Shown one piece after another: positions 10,771 through 21,059 of a stretch of DNA of 64,000 nt; positions within the stretch are counted from its first letter, which is position 1; each line of letters starts with the position of its first letter. The stretch comes from Symbiodinium natans. Taxonomy: Eukaryota > Sar > Dinophyceae > Suessiales > Symbiodiniaceae. The position numbers were made by a program, and so were the translations under genes. A model generated the notes under the pieces. It searched no databases and had not been told where the DNA came from. It saw only the letters and a list, made by a program, of their open reading frames with translations. The stretch covers positions 62,001-126,000 of the forward strand of contig CAJNDS010002621.1 of the NCBI GenBank assembly GCA_905221605.1. Direction: 5' to 3'.

Positions 10771-10865
10771 TATGCCGACGAATCCATTAGCTTTTATATT
10801 TATATATGTATATATAGTAAGAGAGGTTTAGGGTTTACGGTTTAGGGTATAGCCCGCTTCTGTAG

Positions 10866-12321
10866 CTGCAGCTAAAGCACTTAACATCACCGTGAATGGC
10901 TGCCAAAGCACACAGAACTGCAATCAGATTTCCCGATGCCCCTATGCAGCTGTTGAGCACAATGCCCTCAGTCAAAATGTCGTTTAGGGTTCAGGGTTTA
11001 ACTAGGGTTTAGGGTTTGCTTACGGTGCCCTTTTGCCTTCAAAAGCATAGATCAAAAGGACCACAGGCTATGCCGTCTACTTGGAGGTTCATGTGCACTA
11101 TAAAGTAGGGTCACTGAGGGTACCCGACTATACCCAAGGCCCACACGCGACCACTGTGCGCAAAAGCCTCCAAGGGCACTGCGTCGCTCAGCAAGATCGC
11201 GCCGTCCTGCTGGTTATGGAGGATGCTGGCCTTAGGGTTTAGGGTTTAGGGTTTAGGGTTTAGGGTTTAGGGTTTAGGGTTTAGCATTTAGGGTTTAGGG
11301 TTTTGGGCATTAGAGGAGCAAGTTTCGCAAACTTGGATCTGCTGAAGTTCACATGGCAACGTTAAAGCTATGGGGCAAAACCTCAAGCTTGGGATGTGCT
11401 CCCTTATACAAAAAAACAGTCCTTAATAGGGATCATAGTACCCCTGTTATAATCCCTATGAAGGATTGTTAGCATAAGGGGGAGCATCCCAAGGAATCCC
11501 AACCTCAAGCTCTGGAACCGTATTTACAAGGGGGCTCAACGACCGGGAGAAACAGTCTCGATCCATCCAGCCTCGAAGAAATGACATCCCAAACCACCAC
11601 ACCTGCAGCCCGACAGCATCCTACACGGTTCAGGCAATCACAACCCTTCATGGTGGAAGCCGAAACAAATGTGACGAAGAGTTTTCTGCGCGCACCACCA
11701 GCAGCATTGCCAGCACCCAAGCTCACCAAAGGGCTTTGGACTTAGGAGTTCGAGTTTGGGGCTTGGGGCAGTCCCGACGGAGGTCGTCCAAGGCGGCCTC
11801 CAGTTGGCTCCCAGACAAGGACGTCGCGGATCCGCAAGACCTAATGAAGGTTTAGGGTTTAGGGTTTGGGGTTTAGGGTTTCTGAGACCTGAGAATCAGA
11901 ACCCACTGCTTGTTCTAGGTTGAGCGCTTAGGGATTGGGCTTTGAGGCTTACGGTGAATTGAGGGGATCAGAATGTTGCAGGGGGGCATATCTGATAAGG
12001 GCTTCTGGGTTGTGTTGTTCTTGCTCCAAGACCTGGATAGCTGGACCCTCTACAGACCTAAATCCCTATGAGCCTTATATATAGATGGCATGCCCCTGAC
12101 CTCTATTTGTGAAGCAGCGCCAGACCAGCGATGCGCAAGTTTGGGAGAACTCCACACCTCCAGTTCCTCAACTTGGAACTGGTAGTAGATCAAAACACAA
12201 GCTCCCCCTTCCTTTTCCCCACTCTTACACCTACAACTTCGACCCTGAAACCTTCAGACTCCCGGGCCCGGCGTGCTTGTCAAGTTTCGTCCCGGGAGCT
12301 CAGGAATCTATGGTCTACTAG
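10866..12321 (+). CDS. Unknown gene, Cys/Asn-rich part plus long C-terminal exons
   Basis: Exons 10866-10981, 11323-11392, 11494-11849 and 12115-12321 (TAG 12319-12321); all junctions agree in phase. The first has CQSTQNCNQISRCPY with a possible N-glycosylation site (NITV). The third is open for 118 codons without ATG (RGLNDREKQSRSIQP, KDVADPQDLMK). The last reads QRQTSDAQVWENSTPPV and ends FVPGAQESMVY. Intron 11393-11493 is a family A element spliced GA-AG. Intron 11850-12114 starts GTTTAGGG and is flanked by TGAAG duplications (11845-11849, 12110-12114). One or two exons at 11050-11230 may also belong. Family not recognised. Confidence 0.55.
11050..11226 (+). CDS. Possible extra exon(s) around a family C element
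   Basis: Coding-like sequence on both sides of the element at 11075-11140 (for example ASKGTASLSKIAPSCWLW after it). The minus strand is equally open (DGAILLSDAVPLEAF), so the strand is unresolved. Confidence 0.25.
11075..11140. mobile_element. Family C element (short)
   Basis: Left end TACTTGGAGGTTCATGTGCA followed by TATAAAGTAGGGTCA; ends ACTATACCCAAG. GCC is possibly duplicated on both sides. Confidence 0.55.
11393..11493 (+). mobile_element. Family A element acting as GA-AG intron
   Basis: Starts GATGTGCTCCCTTATAC and ends GGGGGAGCATCCCAAG. The arms pair over about 40 bp. Removing it joins KLWGKTSSLG to IPTSSSGTVF in phase. Confidence 0.65.
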
Positions 12322-12776
12322 ACGGGTCAGAATGACTACCAATGGTATTCCCTTATGGTCCCTTATTAAGTAGACTACAATCCCCAAACCCTATTCTAAT
12401 TATTCAGGCCCCAAATTCTCAGGATGATACTACCCCAAAGGCAAGAGGCGACTTATTGACTTATTGGCTCAACAACTCAGATGGCCAAGGAAGCGGCAGC
12501 GGCGCGTCGCCGCCGACGTCTGCGCCATATGTGCGCCGCGTCTCGGGCGTAGGACGAGAGGCGGCGACCTGGGATCAAGAACAGGGGCTTGTATGGCTGT
12601 ACCCCAATACGTGGGACTCTAACTGCTCTGTCGAGCTTTCGTGTGCAAAAATCGCAGAGTCCGAAACCATCGTAAAGTAGGGGCCTGAATAGTTAGAATA
12701 GGGTTTCGGGTCGTTACAAGAGCAAAGTTATATAGCGGCCATATGGCAATACTATTAGTAAATATTCCGACCCCAT
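12322..12776. mobile_element. Family L element with about 90-bp terminal inverted repeats
   Basis: Left arm 12325-12412 and right arm 12679-12775. The inner 27 bases match at 26 positions (AAACCCTATTCTAA, ATTCAGGCCCC and complement). The 266-bp interior is GC-rich in part and open in two plus-strand frames, but I recognise nothing. No transposase domain. Confidence 0.7.
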
Positions 12777-12856
12777 GATATGAAACCATAAACCCTAAAC
12801 CTAAACCTTAAACTCTAAACCCTGAACCTTAAACCCTAAAACCTGAACCATTTCCA

Positions 12857-13032
12857 ATAAACAGGTAAGAGTCAGTCGCCTCCACCGCACTAGGCTCTGG
12901 GAGGAGGCCTGCTGCCCGAGCATTCCTCGGCCACACACACGGGAAAGAGTATCAGACCCATGGGAGGGTCTAAAACCCTTTGCAAATACCCTAAACCTGC
13001 CGCTGTTGCTGGCGCTGGCATTTTTGGAAGGG
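12857..13032 (+). CDS. Possible plus-strand exon
   Basis: After ATAAACAG the frame is open for 58 codons: VSRLHRTRLWEEACCPSIPR, then NLPLLLALAFLEG to TGA. The minus strand is also open in part. Confidence 0.35.
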
Positions 13033-13051
13033 TGACCCCCAGCAGGTCCCG

Positions 13052-13084
13052 GAGCCCCCCCCCCCCCCCCCCCTGGGTTTTTTT
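13052..13084. repeat. C run followed by T run
   Basis: About 20 C, then GGG and 9 T. Homopolymers of this size recur (7430, 15620, 31408, 58263, 60850, 63075). Confidence 0.9.
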
Positions 13085-13329
13085 TGGAGCCCTGGACTTG
13101 ACAATGGCCTCCTGGGCCCTTCTTGGACCCCCATTAGGGCCCCTCGCCTTTGTGCTGGTTGCCCAACCCCATCTTTTTGTGAACCTGAATCAAGCTGGCG
13201 ACCACCGTGACGGAGTGAAGAAGTGTTATGGAAAGTAAGCAGTTGGCTTGAGTTTAGGCCTAACCCCTAAAATAGATTTGGGTGGCCTTGCCGCCTCGGA
13301 CAGCGTGGGGTGGGAGAAAAATGTTAAAT

Positions 13330-13617
13330 GGCCTTCCGCAATCGGGCCAAAGCTGCTCTTCGCGCCTCACGAAGCTTTCGAGCTTGTTCAAAACCTAACC
13401 TTCACAGCATCTACGCCCTATCCATAAGGGTTATATTCGGGTTACATAGCGGGAGAAGTGGGTGGACGGTGGGCCTACACAAGCTGCCTCACTCCTTAAG
13501 CCCTAAGCTAGCTGAGGTTCGCCTCTTACAGCATGCTGGGCTTTGCAAATCAGCAGCACCAGAGCAGCACTCTGGCCACTGTGGCATGGAATCCGAAAAC
13601 CTTTTGCTCCTCCTAAA
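13330..13617 (+). CDS. Possible terminal exon(s)
   Basis: One frame at 13330-13430 reads KLLFAPHEAFELVQNL. After the acceptor CTCTTACAG (13531) a frame reads MLGFANQQHQSSTLATVAWN and ends TAA near 13617. The 109-codon ATG frame across the whole stretch looks less natural. Confidence 0.3.
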
Positions 13618-13833
13618 CCCTATTAAAACCCTCTACCTTAAAGCACTAAAACCCTAAACGCCTCGGAGCCTAAACCCTAAACCCTAAACCCTCAACCCTA
13701 AACCCTAAACCCTAAACGCTAAACCCTAAGCGCCTCTGAGACTCCGAACCACGGCATCCACCAGGCTACCTGGCGACTCGCCCGGCACCGGCGCCTTCTG
13801 GACCACCAACTCCAAGCCGCTCCAGGTGCACCT

Positions 13834-13912
13834 AGGGTTTAGGGTTTAGGGTTTAGGGTTTAGGGTTTAGGGTTTAGGGTTTAGGGGGGTGGGGGGTGGG
13901 GGGTGGGGGGCT
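13834..13912 (+). repeat. TTTAGGG tract running into GGGGTGG repeats
   Basis: About 7 TTTAGGG units followed by several GGGGGGT units; G-rich on the plus strand. Confidence 0.9.
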
Positions 13913-14203
13913 TTACCAAATAGTCCTGAATACCTGCTTCGAAGCCCCTAAGCTCGACACCCTGAGCTATGTGTTCCTAAGCCCACGAGCGCTCCATACC
14001 CTTGCAACGCGTAGTACATGAAACATGGTACACCTGCGCGAGGAAAATTAAGGATTGCATCTTGTATGGGAAGATATATAGGTCGCTAAACCCAGCCAAA
14101 ACCCTTTTTTGAACCCAGACTCAAACCCTGAACCCTGAACCCTGAACTCTAAACCCTAAACCCGAAACTAAAACCAAAACCCTGTATAGGCCACGAGGTT
14201 GCA

Positions 14204-14262
14204 GAAGGTGAAACCGTGTCGGCATTGTGGGCAGAGGTCCATGTCAGGCTCTTTAGAGATGA
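14204..14262 (-). CDS. Possible minus-strand exon with zinc-binding-like Cys
   Basis: Reads KEPDMDLCPQCRHGFTFCN; the spacing C-P-Q-C...C recalls a zinc ribbon or IBR-type finger. The plus strand is also open (GETVSALWAEVHVRLFRDD), so the strand is uncertain. Confidence 0.3.
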
Positions 14263-14268
14263 TCGTGT

Positions 14269-14465
14269 AGGGTTTAGGGTTTAGGGTTTAGGGTTTAGGG
14301 TTTAGGGTTTAGGGTTTAGGGTTTAGGGTTTAGGGTTTAGGGTTTAGGGTTTAGGGTTTAGGGTTTAGGGTTTGGGGTTTGGGGTTTAGGGTTTAGGGTT
14401 TGGGGTTTGGGGTTTGGGGTTTGGGGTTTGGGGTTTGGGGTTTGGGGTTTGGGGTCTGGGGTTTA
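14269..14465 (+). repeat. TTTAGGG tract passing into TTTGGGG
   Basis: About 17 TTTAGGG units, then about 9 TTTGGGG units in one block. The same mixture occurs at 34683-34830 and 21714-21890. Confidence 0.95.
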
Positions 14466-14697
14466 GGGAGTTCGGGGTTGTGTGGGTGCTTTCTTGCACA
14501 ACACCGAAGGCTCATGAGTAGTAAGGGGCAGTGCGAAATCAGAGGCGAACGTCTACAACACGCAGGCGCCCAGAAGCACCCCAAGCGCCAGAAATCCTAA
14601 AACTTCGACCCCGTAAGCCCTACACCCTAAACCCTAAACCCTGAACCCTAAACCCTGCAAGCCCCTAGTAGTATCTATCTGAGAGCAGCCAACTCAC

Positions 14698-14759
14698 TTC
14701 AGAGCAACCATGAGCTGTTGAAGTGACAGTCCAGCAGACGCCGCCAGCTGTGCCAGGAC
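14698..14759 (-). CDS. Internal exon with canonical splice sites
   Basis: Minus strand: acceptor CTCCCACAG, exon VLAQLAASAGLSLQQLMVAL, donor AA|gtgagt. 62 nt. The strand is secure from the splice sites; the gene is not identified. Confidence 0.5.
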
Positions 14760-15376
14760 CTGTGGGAGTGAGACAGGGTTCAGGGTTTAGGGTTTGGGGT
14801 TGAGGGTTCGGGTGTAGGGTTTAGGCGGTTCAGGGTTTGGGGTTAAGGGTAAAGGGGTTTAGGGTTTGCAAGATAAGCATTCTGCGAGGCATGCGCATGG
14901 TCTTTTGCCGGCTGCGGCAAAACCAATGATAACTACCTACTGCGCACCTACAACCTTCTGCCTCAAAAGAGAGTCCCCATACCCGGTAGTGAAGGTCGAT
15001 TTCCCTTTAACTTGGGTTTAGAGGTTACTCCAGGGCACAGACTGCTAGGTTTGGAAGCTGAGGCGTTTGGGGTTTTCAGCTCTTATCGGCCCCAAGATAA
15101 ATCCCGACTTCGAGGACCTTGGATCCTTGCTTTGAGAGGACAGCCTAGGGTCTATATGGTTCACATAATTCTTCCCCTGGGGCACATAATTCCCCCCCTA
15201 AACTGAACAAGTCCACCAAACTCCTTAAACCCGGACTCTCGTTGTCAAACCTTTCAGCATCCAGGCCTGTGCGTTGGCCGGCACTTACACAAATACTCAA
15301 CCCTGAGCACTCAGCTTGAGTAAAACTTGGGGGTTTTGGGGATTTGGGGTTTTGATGTTTTAAAGGTCAAAAAAGC

Positions 15377-16309
15377 TTAAGGTTCACGTCCCGCCTTCTC
15401 TTCGTGATTCCGCTCTTCCGCACTTCGTCTCGCCAGCACGTGGCGGTGGCTCTTGGCCCAAGCCGCGGGCCTAGACCCAAGTTGAAAAGTAACCTAGGAA
15501 TAAAAAAGTGTACCCTTTTTGGTTTAAAAGGGCCTTACACCAAAAACCCTAAACCCCCAAAAAAGGGAATAAGGCCCTAATTTTGGTTTAAAGGGCCTCA
15601 AAAACCCCAAACTCCCCCCCCCCCAAAAAAAAGGGGAAAAACGTGCCTAAACCCCAAAACCCAAAACCCAAAACCCAAAACCCAAAACCCAAAACCCAAA
15701 ACCCTAAACCCTACACACTCCGGGTCCCAGAGTCGTGTCGGGCGGTGCCCACGCTTTGGTGGCCGCAAGGCAGACGGCGGAGGCCCCGCAGACGTGGAAG
15801 ATCCGCCGTCGCGCATGGCGACCCAGGCTTGCCAGCACCATCTCTCTTTCAAGGGGTTTAGGGTTTAGGGTTTAGGGTTTAGGGTTTAGGGATGCCCTCT
15901 GGCTCCAGGTATACAAATCATACCTACATTGGGGTCTAAAGTCTTCCAATAACACCCGCTTTGGGCGTTTGGAGCCACAGGGGCATCAGAGATGGGGATG
16001 ACATATACAGCATGTTAAATAGAATAGGTGCTGTGGTAGTTTGTGACTTCTTTACGGGGCATGGTAAGGACCATGTGTCTGGCGCTTCAGCAAGTTGCCG
16101 AAGTTCGCGGTGCGATGACAAGCAGGTCGGGGTCATTTCCGGGCGTACAGCCGAGGTTTAGGGTTTAGGGTTTAGGGTTTAGGGTTTAGGGTTTAGGGTC
16201 CGGGAGACACCTGTCCCAAACCTCCAGACGGCTGTTTTGGGGCCTCCTGTGTGGCGGCAAACTGTGTAGCAGCAAAGGGGGAAAGAGCCAGAACGCTGAA
16301 GAGTCTCAT
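15377..16309 (-). CDS. Small predicted secreted or targeted protein, three exons, complete
   Basis: Minus-strand exons 16211-16309 (ATG 16307-16309), 15744-15841 and 15377-15470 (TAA 15377-15379). 291 nt, 96 residues, both junctions in phase. The N-terminus MRLFSVLALSPFAATQFAAT looks like a signal peptide. Then a basic/Cys part (FHVCGASAVCLAATKAWAP) and an Arg/Glu-rich tail (RRSAEERNHEEKAGREP). Intron 15842-16210 is GT-AG; it contains the TTTAGGG tract at 16155-16200. Intron 15471-15743 is GC-AG, begins beside a family M end and is flanked by GCCCG duplications. Function unknown. The plus strand has competing short frames at 16080-16155. Confidence 0.5.
15471..15743 (-). mobile_element. Family M intron with TTTGGG-type repeats
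   Basis: On the minus strand the left end is GGGACCCGGAGTGTGTAGG and the right end is AACTTGGGTCTAG. The inside holds TTTTGGG variants, a G run and AAAGGG blocks. GCCCG duplicated at both borders. Confidence 0.6.
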
Positions 16310-16702
16310 GCTGTCCGGCAGTCAAGCCGTGTGCACGACTTTGGTCCGGTTTGGGGCTCAAGGTTTCCGTTTTCTGGCTTGGTACTGGGGTGTAGGGTGA
16401 TGGTTGCATCGAACTTTGAGGTCGCATCACTCCCTACAACTCCTGGTGTGTCAGGCCACAGTGTCCATGCTAGTGCTACGCAAGCGGCAAAGTTGCACCA
16501 GTCACTTGGTGATGCTTGTACAGGGACCTGTCTGAGATCGGGGCTGGGGTTGGCGTTTAGGGTGTCATGTGGACGAACTTGAACCTCATAAGGCTTATAT
16601 GGCCTAGATTCCCCATAGATTTCCTTCATGGAGTGCCCTACGTTTAGGGTTAGGGATGGCATGTTTCAGTGCCCAGGGGATGGTCTACCCAACTTGGGAT
16701 TC

Positions 16703-18612
16703 TCAGGTTTTGGCCTGCTTCAGGAACTGCGCGGCCACCACCTCTCGAATGGCTGGCAGTACTGCGGCCACGTGCGCCACAACCTGCACAAACCGCAGGC
16801 CATGGCTCCAAGGCTATGCTAGGATACTTGTAGGTTCGTATGGGGACTGAGAAGTAGGGTTAGAGGTATCATTAGGTATCTTTACGACGTATAACCGGAG
16901 TTTGCGGGCACTTATGGCCCTACTTCTAAGTACCCATGAACCTCCAAGTATAGGCTCTCCATGCAGCGATTGCCACCTTACGCTTTCTTGACCTAGTACA
17001 TTCAGTGTCGGCCCGAACTGAAGAACACTCCGAGCACACCGCAAAAACCCCCCGAACTCCCTCGTCTCAGAGACATGACAGAAGCGATCAGGCCCGCCGA
17101 CCTTGCCGTCGGCAAAATCCACGCACTCATCTCGCCTGAGCAGTTGAGGTTTAGGGTTTAGGGTTTAGTGTTTAGGGTTTAGGGGGGTTTAGGGTTTAGG
17201 GGGTAGTACCCGGGGAGCCTACCAATGTTACCATGATCAATGATGCCCACGAAAAAGCTTGTAAAAATGCCCTGCGCACATTGTATGAAGTCAGCAAAGT
17301 TCGTATGACCAAACCCTTGTACCTAACCCGTATAAAGCGTAGAAAGGCCCTGAACTCTAAACCCGAAACCCAGAACCCTGAACCCAAACCCGTAAACTCC
17401 AATCCCTGGACCCTAAGCCCTAAACCTTAAACCCTAAACCCTACACCCTACCCGCCTAAACCCTAAACCCTAGCAGCACAGGTGCGCGCCCATCACGCGG
17501 CTCCCTGAAGCGTCGAGGGCGCCGTAGTTGAAGGCACCTAGGGAGTTCTCGACATTTTTTCGGTTCAGGGATTAGGGTTTAGGGTGTAGGGTTAAGGGTT
17601 AGTGTCTAGGGGAGTTCTCGACATTTTGGGGTTTAGGGCTTAGGGTTTTAGGGTCTAGGGTTTTGGGGTCGGGTTTAGGGCCTTTAGGGTTTAGGGTTTA
17701 CGGCCTTTAGGGTTTAGGGTTTAGGGTTGAGGGTTTGGACAGCCCCTGAACCCGTCTTCAGCAAGGGAATGGACCTCAACCACCGGCCACCTCCTGACAT
17801 GCCCTAAAGCCTCTATACCCCGAAACTTCAGACGCAACCCGGAGGCCAAGCCTAGGCCCTTAACCGCCCTAAACCCTAAACCCTAAACCCTAAACTCTAA
17901 ACCCTAAACCCTGAAACCCCACAAACCCCCTCGCAAGCCGTGAAGGCGGCACCCAGACAGTAGTTCATCACGACGTAGGCGATTCCAGCTGTCACCCGCA
18001 TCGACCGCACTTGGGAGGAGACGCCGGAAGGCATACTCCTGCTTGGAGGTTTAGGGTTTAGGGTTTAGGGTTTAGGGGTAGATGCATAGGGTGTAGGGGT
18101 TTTAGGGTTTAGGGTTTCGGGTTTAGGGTTTTTGGTTTAGGGCTACAAGTGCTGGATGCCAGTCCAAGAACATGTATATATCAGAGCCGGCGACGCTGCT
18201 GAGAGTCCTACGCCCGACACCGGCGATGTAGGACGTATCCACCCTAAATAGGCTCATAACGATTTGGATTTGGCTTGAAGACTAGAGCTGTTTTGTCTAG
18301 GGCTTCCACCAACCTTATCTGAAAAACAAGATGCCCGTACCAACCGGCACACGCGCCCAGAGTGAACTCTACAGGTACTCATGAGTAAGGCTATGACTAT
18401 AATGACTAAAAGTAGGGTAACTATACTTATAACCTTGTATCGGGTACCTATAACCCTACTTATAAGTACCCATGAACCTTCAAGCAGGGCAAGGGGTAGA
18501 GAGTTTGGGTCTGAGTAGTCCTGTCCGCAACTGACATGGCATCTCCGCTGTCAAAGGACTTGCCGCAGACGTCAAAGCATTCGGTGCAGCGCCGCTCCTG
18601 GAGACACCCTGC
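16703..18612 (-). CDS. Unknown multi-exon gene (partial)
   Basis: Minus-strand exons, best estimates: 18490-18612 (Cys-rich, RRCTECFDVCGKSFDSGDAM), about 18145-18240 (TLSSVAGSDIYMFLDW), 17939-18038 (MRVTAGIAYVVMNYCLGAAF, membrane-like), 17480-17547 (NSLGAFNYGALDASGSRV), about 16960-17135 (DECVDFADGKVGGPDRFC) and 16703-16815 (VVAHVAAVLPAIREVVAA, TGA 16703-16705). The middle junctions agree in phase with GC, GT and GA donors. Family C elements at 18369-18486 and 16824-16955 sit in introns. Possibly a membrane or surface protein; family not recognised. Confidence 0.45.
16824..16955. mobile_element. Family C element
   Basis: Arms ATACTTGTAGGTTCGTATGG and AGTACCCATGAACCTCCAAG, with TAGGGTTAGAGGTATC inside. 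Confidence 0.75.
18369..18486. mobile_element. Family C element
   Basis: Arms GTACTCATGAGTAAGG and ATAAGTACCCATGAACCTTC; internal TAACTATACTTATAACC palindrome. Confidence 0.7.
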
Positions 18613-18769
18613 CTAAACCCTGAACCCTCAAACCTTCAAACCTTCAAACCCTTAAACCCTAAGCCCTAAACTCTAAACCCTCAAACCTCAAACCCTAAAC
18701 CCTAAACCCTAACCCCTAAACAATAAACCCTAAACCCTAACCCAAACCCTTTGCGACCATAACCCTTTG

Positions 18770-18867
18770 CAACCATGAGGTGCCCAGGCAAAGAGCAAGC
18801 GTGCAGCAGCAACCCCGAGCTGAATTCTGCGTTTACTTTGGGTTGCTCACTCCTTGTACTCGCAGGT
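18770..18867. CDS. Coding-like spacer, strand unresolved
   Basis: Plus strand reads CPGKEQACSSNPELNSAFTL with a GTTTAGG donor. Minus strand reads EQPKVNAEFSSGLLLHACSL. One is probably an exon. Confidence 0.25.
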
Positions 18868-19063
18868 TTAGGGGCTGTTGGGGCTGCTTAGGGTTTAGGG
18901 TTTAGGGTTTAGGGTTTAGGGTTTAGGGTTTAGGGTTTAGGGTTTAGGGTCTAGGGTTTGGGGTTTAGGGTTTGGGGTTTGGGGTTTATGTTTTAGGGTT
19001 AGGGTTTAGGGTTAAGGGTTTAGGGTTTTGGGTTTAGGGTTCTTGAAAGGGATTATAAGAGGA

Positions 19064-19112
19064 GGTACGATAATCCGATTTTCCCGATTAAGGACTGTTC
19101 GTATGAGGGGGG
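19064..19112. mobile_element. Family A fragment
   Basis: The right arm only: ATTAAGGACTGTTCGTATGA and GGGGGAACATCC. Confidence 0.6.
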
Positions 19113-19192
19113 AACATCCTACTGTTTACCCTTCTTCTTATTCTGAGAATGGTTGTTCAACTGAGGCCCGTCTAACCTTAAACCCCCCACAT

Positions 19193-19297
19193 CCCTAAAC
19201 CCTAAACCCTAAACCCTAAACCCTAAACCCTAAACCCTAAACCCTAAACCCTAAACCCTAAACCCTAAACCCTAAACCCTAAACCCTAAACCCTAAA
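19193..19297 (-). repeat. CCCTAAA tract
   Basis: About 15 perfect units next to the exon-like stretch at 19298-19376. Confidence 0.95.
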
Positions 19298-19376
19298 CAA
19301 CGCGGCCTGGTTGGATGCATTTACGGTCATGCTGCTGCCCGTGCAGCCGGGCGAGTCGTAAAGAGCGGCCTCAAGG
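19298..19376 (-). CDS. Possible minus-strand exon
   Basis: After CTCCTTGAG reads LYDSPGCTGSSMTVNASNQA, then a GTTTAGGG donor. Contains an NAS sequon. A shorter plus-strand frame is also open. Confidence 0.35.
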
Positions 19377-19802
19377 AGGGTTTGGGGTTTGGGGGTTTAA
19401 CCCTAAACCCTAAACCCTAAACGCTACTTACTGGTCCAAGACCTGCCTAACCGTAACCCAAAGCTCAACCCAAAACATTCCCACAGCCTAAAGGGGCACA
19501 AAAGGCGACTCAGAGCTATGAGTCCTGGTTGGGGGTTTAGGGTTTATAGGTAAAAAGTGGTCCTTACATCCTCTCCTCCTAGACCAAGAGGGACCTAGGT
19601 ATAAGGGAATAAGGGCCTACTCCGGGTCCTAGTCTCTCTCAGGCCCTAGGACATCTTATGGCCCTAAGAACCCTAAACCCTACCCCCTAAACCCTAAAAC
19701 CTAAACTCTACAGACCCCAGGCCTCATAAAACCCTGCGCCCTATGAACCCTCGAGACCCTGAGTTTAAACTTTAAGGTTCGGGCCGGTTTCGGGCTCAGG
19801 GC

Positions 19803-19922
19803 TCAGGCTTGAGGCAAACTCTCCGCCTCAAAGGGGGCCATGGCCCAATGCTCCAGTAGTCTCGCATGAGATTGCCTCGGCTGCCAGGTGAGCGAAGCGC
19901 CCCTGTGGTTGATGGCATTCCA
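19803..19922 (-). CDS. Possible terminal minus-strand exon
   Basis: Reads MWNAINHRGASLTWQPRQSH, then LLEHWAMAPFEAESLPQA and TGA. Begins at the family J border. Confidence 0.35.
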   Translation of the reverse strand, partial: WNAINHRGASLTWQPRQSHARLLEHWAMAPFEAESLPQA

Positions 19923-20100
19923 CATGGTAAGGGGGTATAAAGGAGGCTTTTTTGAAGGGGCCCTGAATCTTGTTCCCCTATCTAACCCCTTTCTGTACCT
20001 TGTTTTAGTCCCTATGTACCTAAGTCGCCCCTAAATAAACCCTAAAGAACCCGTGAGCTCCCTGATACGGCCCCCCCCTCCTTTAGTCCTTTGACCATGG
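19922..20100. mobile_element. Family J inverted-repeat element
   Basis: CATGGTAAGGGGGTATAAAG on the left and CCTCCTTTAGTCCTTTGACC with ATG on the right are inverted copies. No coding capacity seen. Confidence 0.55.
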
Positions 20101-20244
20101 GGCCTAAGAAGAAAGCTACGTCTAGGGTTTCGGGTTTTTTGCGTTGTGGAATTGGGCCGTAGGATGCCGACCTTATGCAGACACTTGAGGGGTTTGGTTC
20201 TTTTCTTGCCAGGGTTTAGGGTGTTGGGGCGTAGGGTTTAGGGC

Positions 20245-20388
20245 TCAAAAAGCCGTGGGGTGTGCTCGGAATCTCAAGCCTTCGGGGGAGAGTAGGGACC
20301 CAAGCTGCGTCTCGAAGGTAGCCAACTCCACATCGCTCAGTATGGCATCCGCATCTGCGTCCTCTTTTGTCAATCCCATGTTGATACC
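20245..20388 (-). CDS. Terminal exon with EF-hand-like loop
   Basis: After AAGATTCAG the frame reads GINMGLTKEDADADAILSDV then ELATFETQLGSLL and ends TGA at 20245-20247. DADADAILSDVE fits the 12-residue EF-hand loop (acidic at 1, 3, 5 and Glu at 12), but position 6 is Ala instead of Gly. Calcium binding is an inference. 48 codons, phase 0 start. The reading frame extends upstream to 20529 but the acceptor favours this start. Confidence 0.5.
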   Translation of the reverse strand, partial: GINMGLTKEDADADAILSDVELATFETQLGSLLSPEGLRFRAHPTAF

Positions 20389-20544
20389 CTGAATCTTCAA
20401 TGATTCAAAAACCAAACCTAGCAAGGCCCTTAAAGCCCTCTGAAAAAATGTTTCTAAGTATATGATAGTTTTAGACCCAATCAGGTGAAATTGTAATACA
20501 ACACAAGGGCCTACCTCCCTAAACCCCAAACCCTACATACTGAG

Positions 20545-20642
20545 AAGTTTCGGGGTTGGGTCTGGGTCTGGGGAGACATGAGCAAACATGGGAAACACCT
20601 CTCTGTCCCTTTCTGAGCTCCAAGTTCACCGAATCATCGTCT
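20545..20642 (-). CDS. Possible minus-strand exon
   Basis: Reads DDDSVNLELRKGQRGVSHVC. A plus-strand frame beginning MGNTSLSLSELQVHRI competes. Confidence 0.25.
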
Positions 20643-21059
20643 CAGGGTTTAGGGTTTAGGGTTTAGGGGTTAGGGTTTCGGGTTCCCGACTCATCACGCA
20701 CCGACGCCCTCGAAAGTAGTCCAAGCCCGACAAGCAAGAGAGCCCTAAGCCCCAAATCCCTAAACCCTCAACCCTGCACCCTTAAACCCTCAAGCAAAAT
20801 TCCAAAGTCGCCCACAAGGCTCTTCCATAAGAAGCCCCAACCTTAGACCCAACCAATTACGTCTCAAAGATTACACCCCTAAACCCTAAACCCTAAACCC
20901 TAAACCCCTACATCATGGGCCCGAAGCCCCAACACCCAACAAACAAACCGAACGCCAAACCCCAAGTCCGAAACCCCAAACACAAAGCCGTGAGGGTTTA
21001 GGGTTTAGGGTTTAGGGTTTAGGGTTTAGGGTTTAGGGTTCACGGTTGTGTGTAAACCC

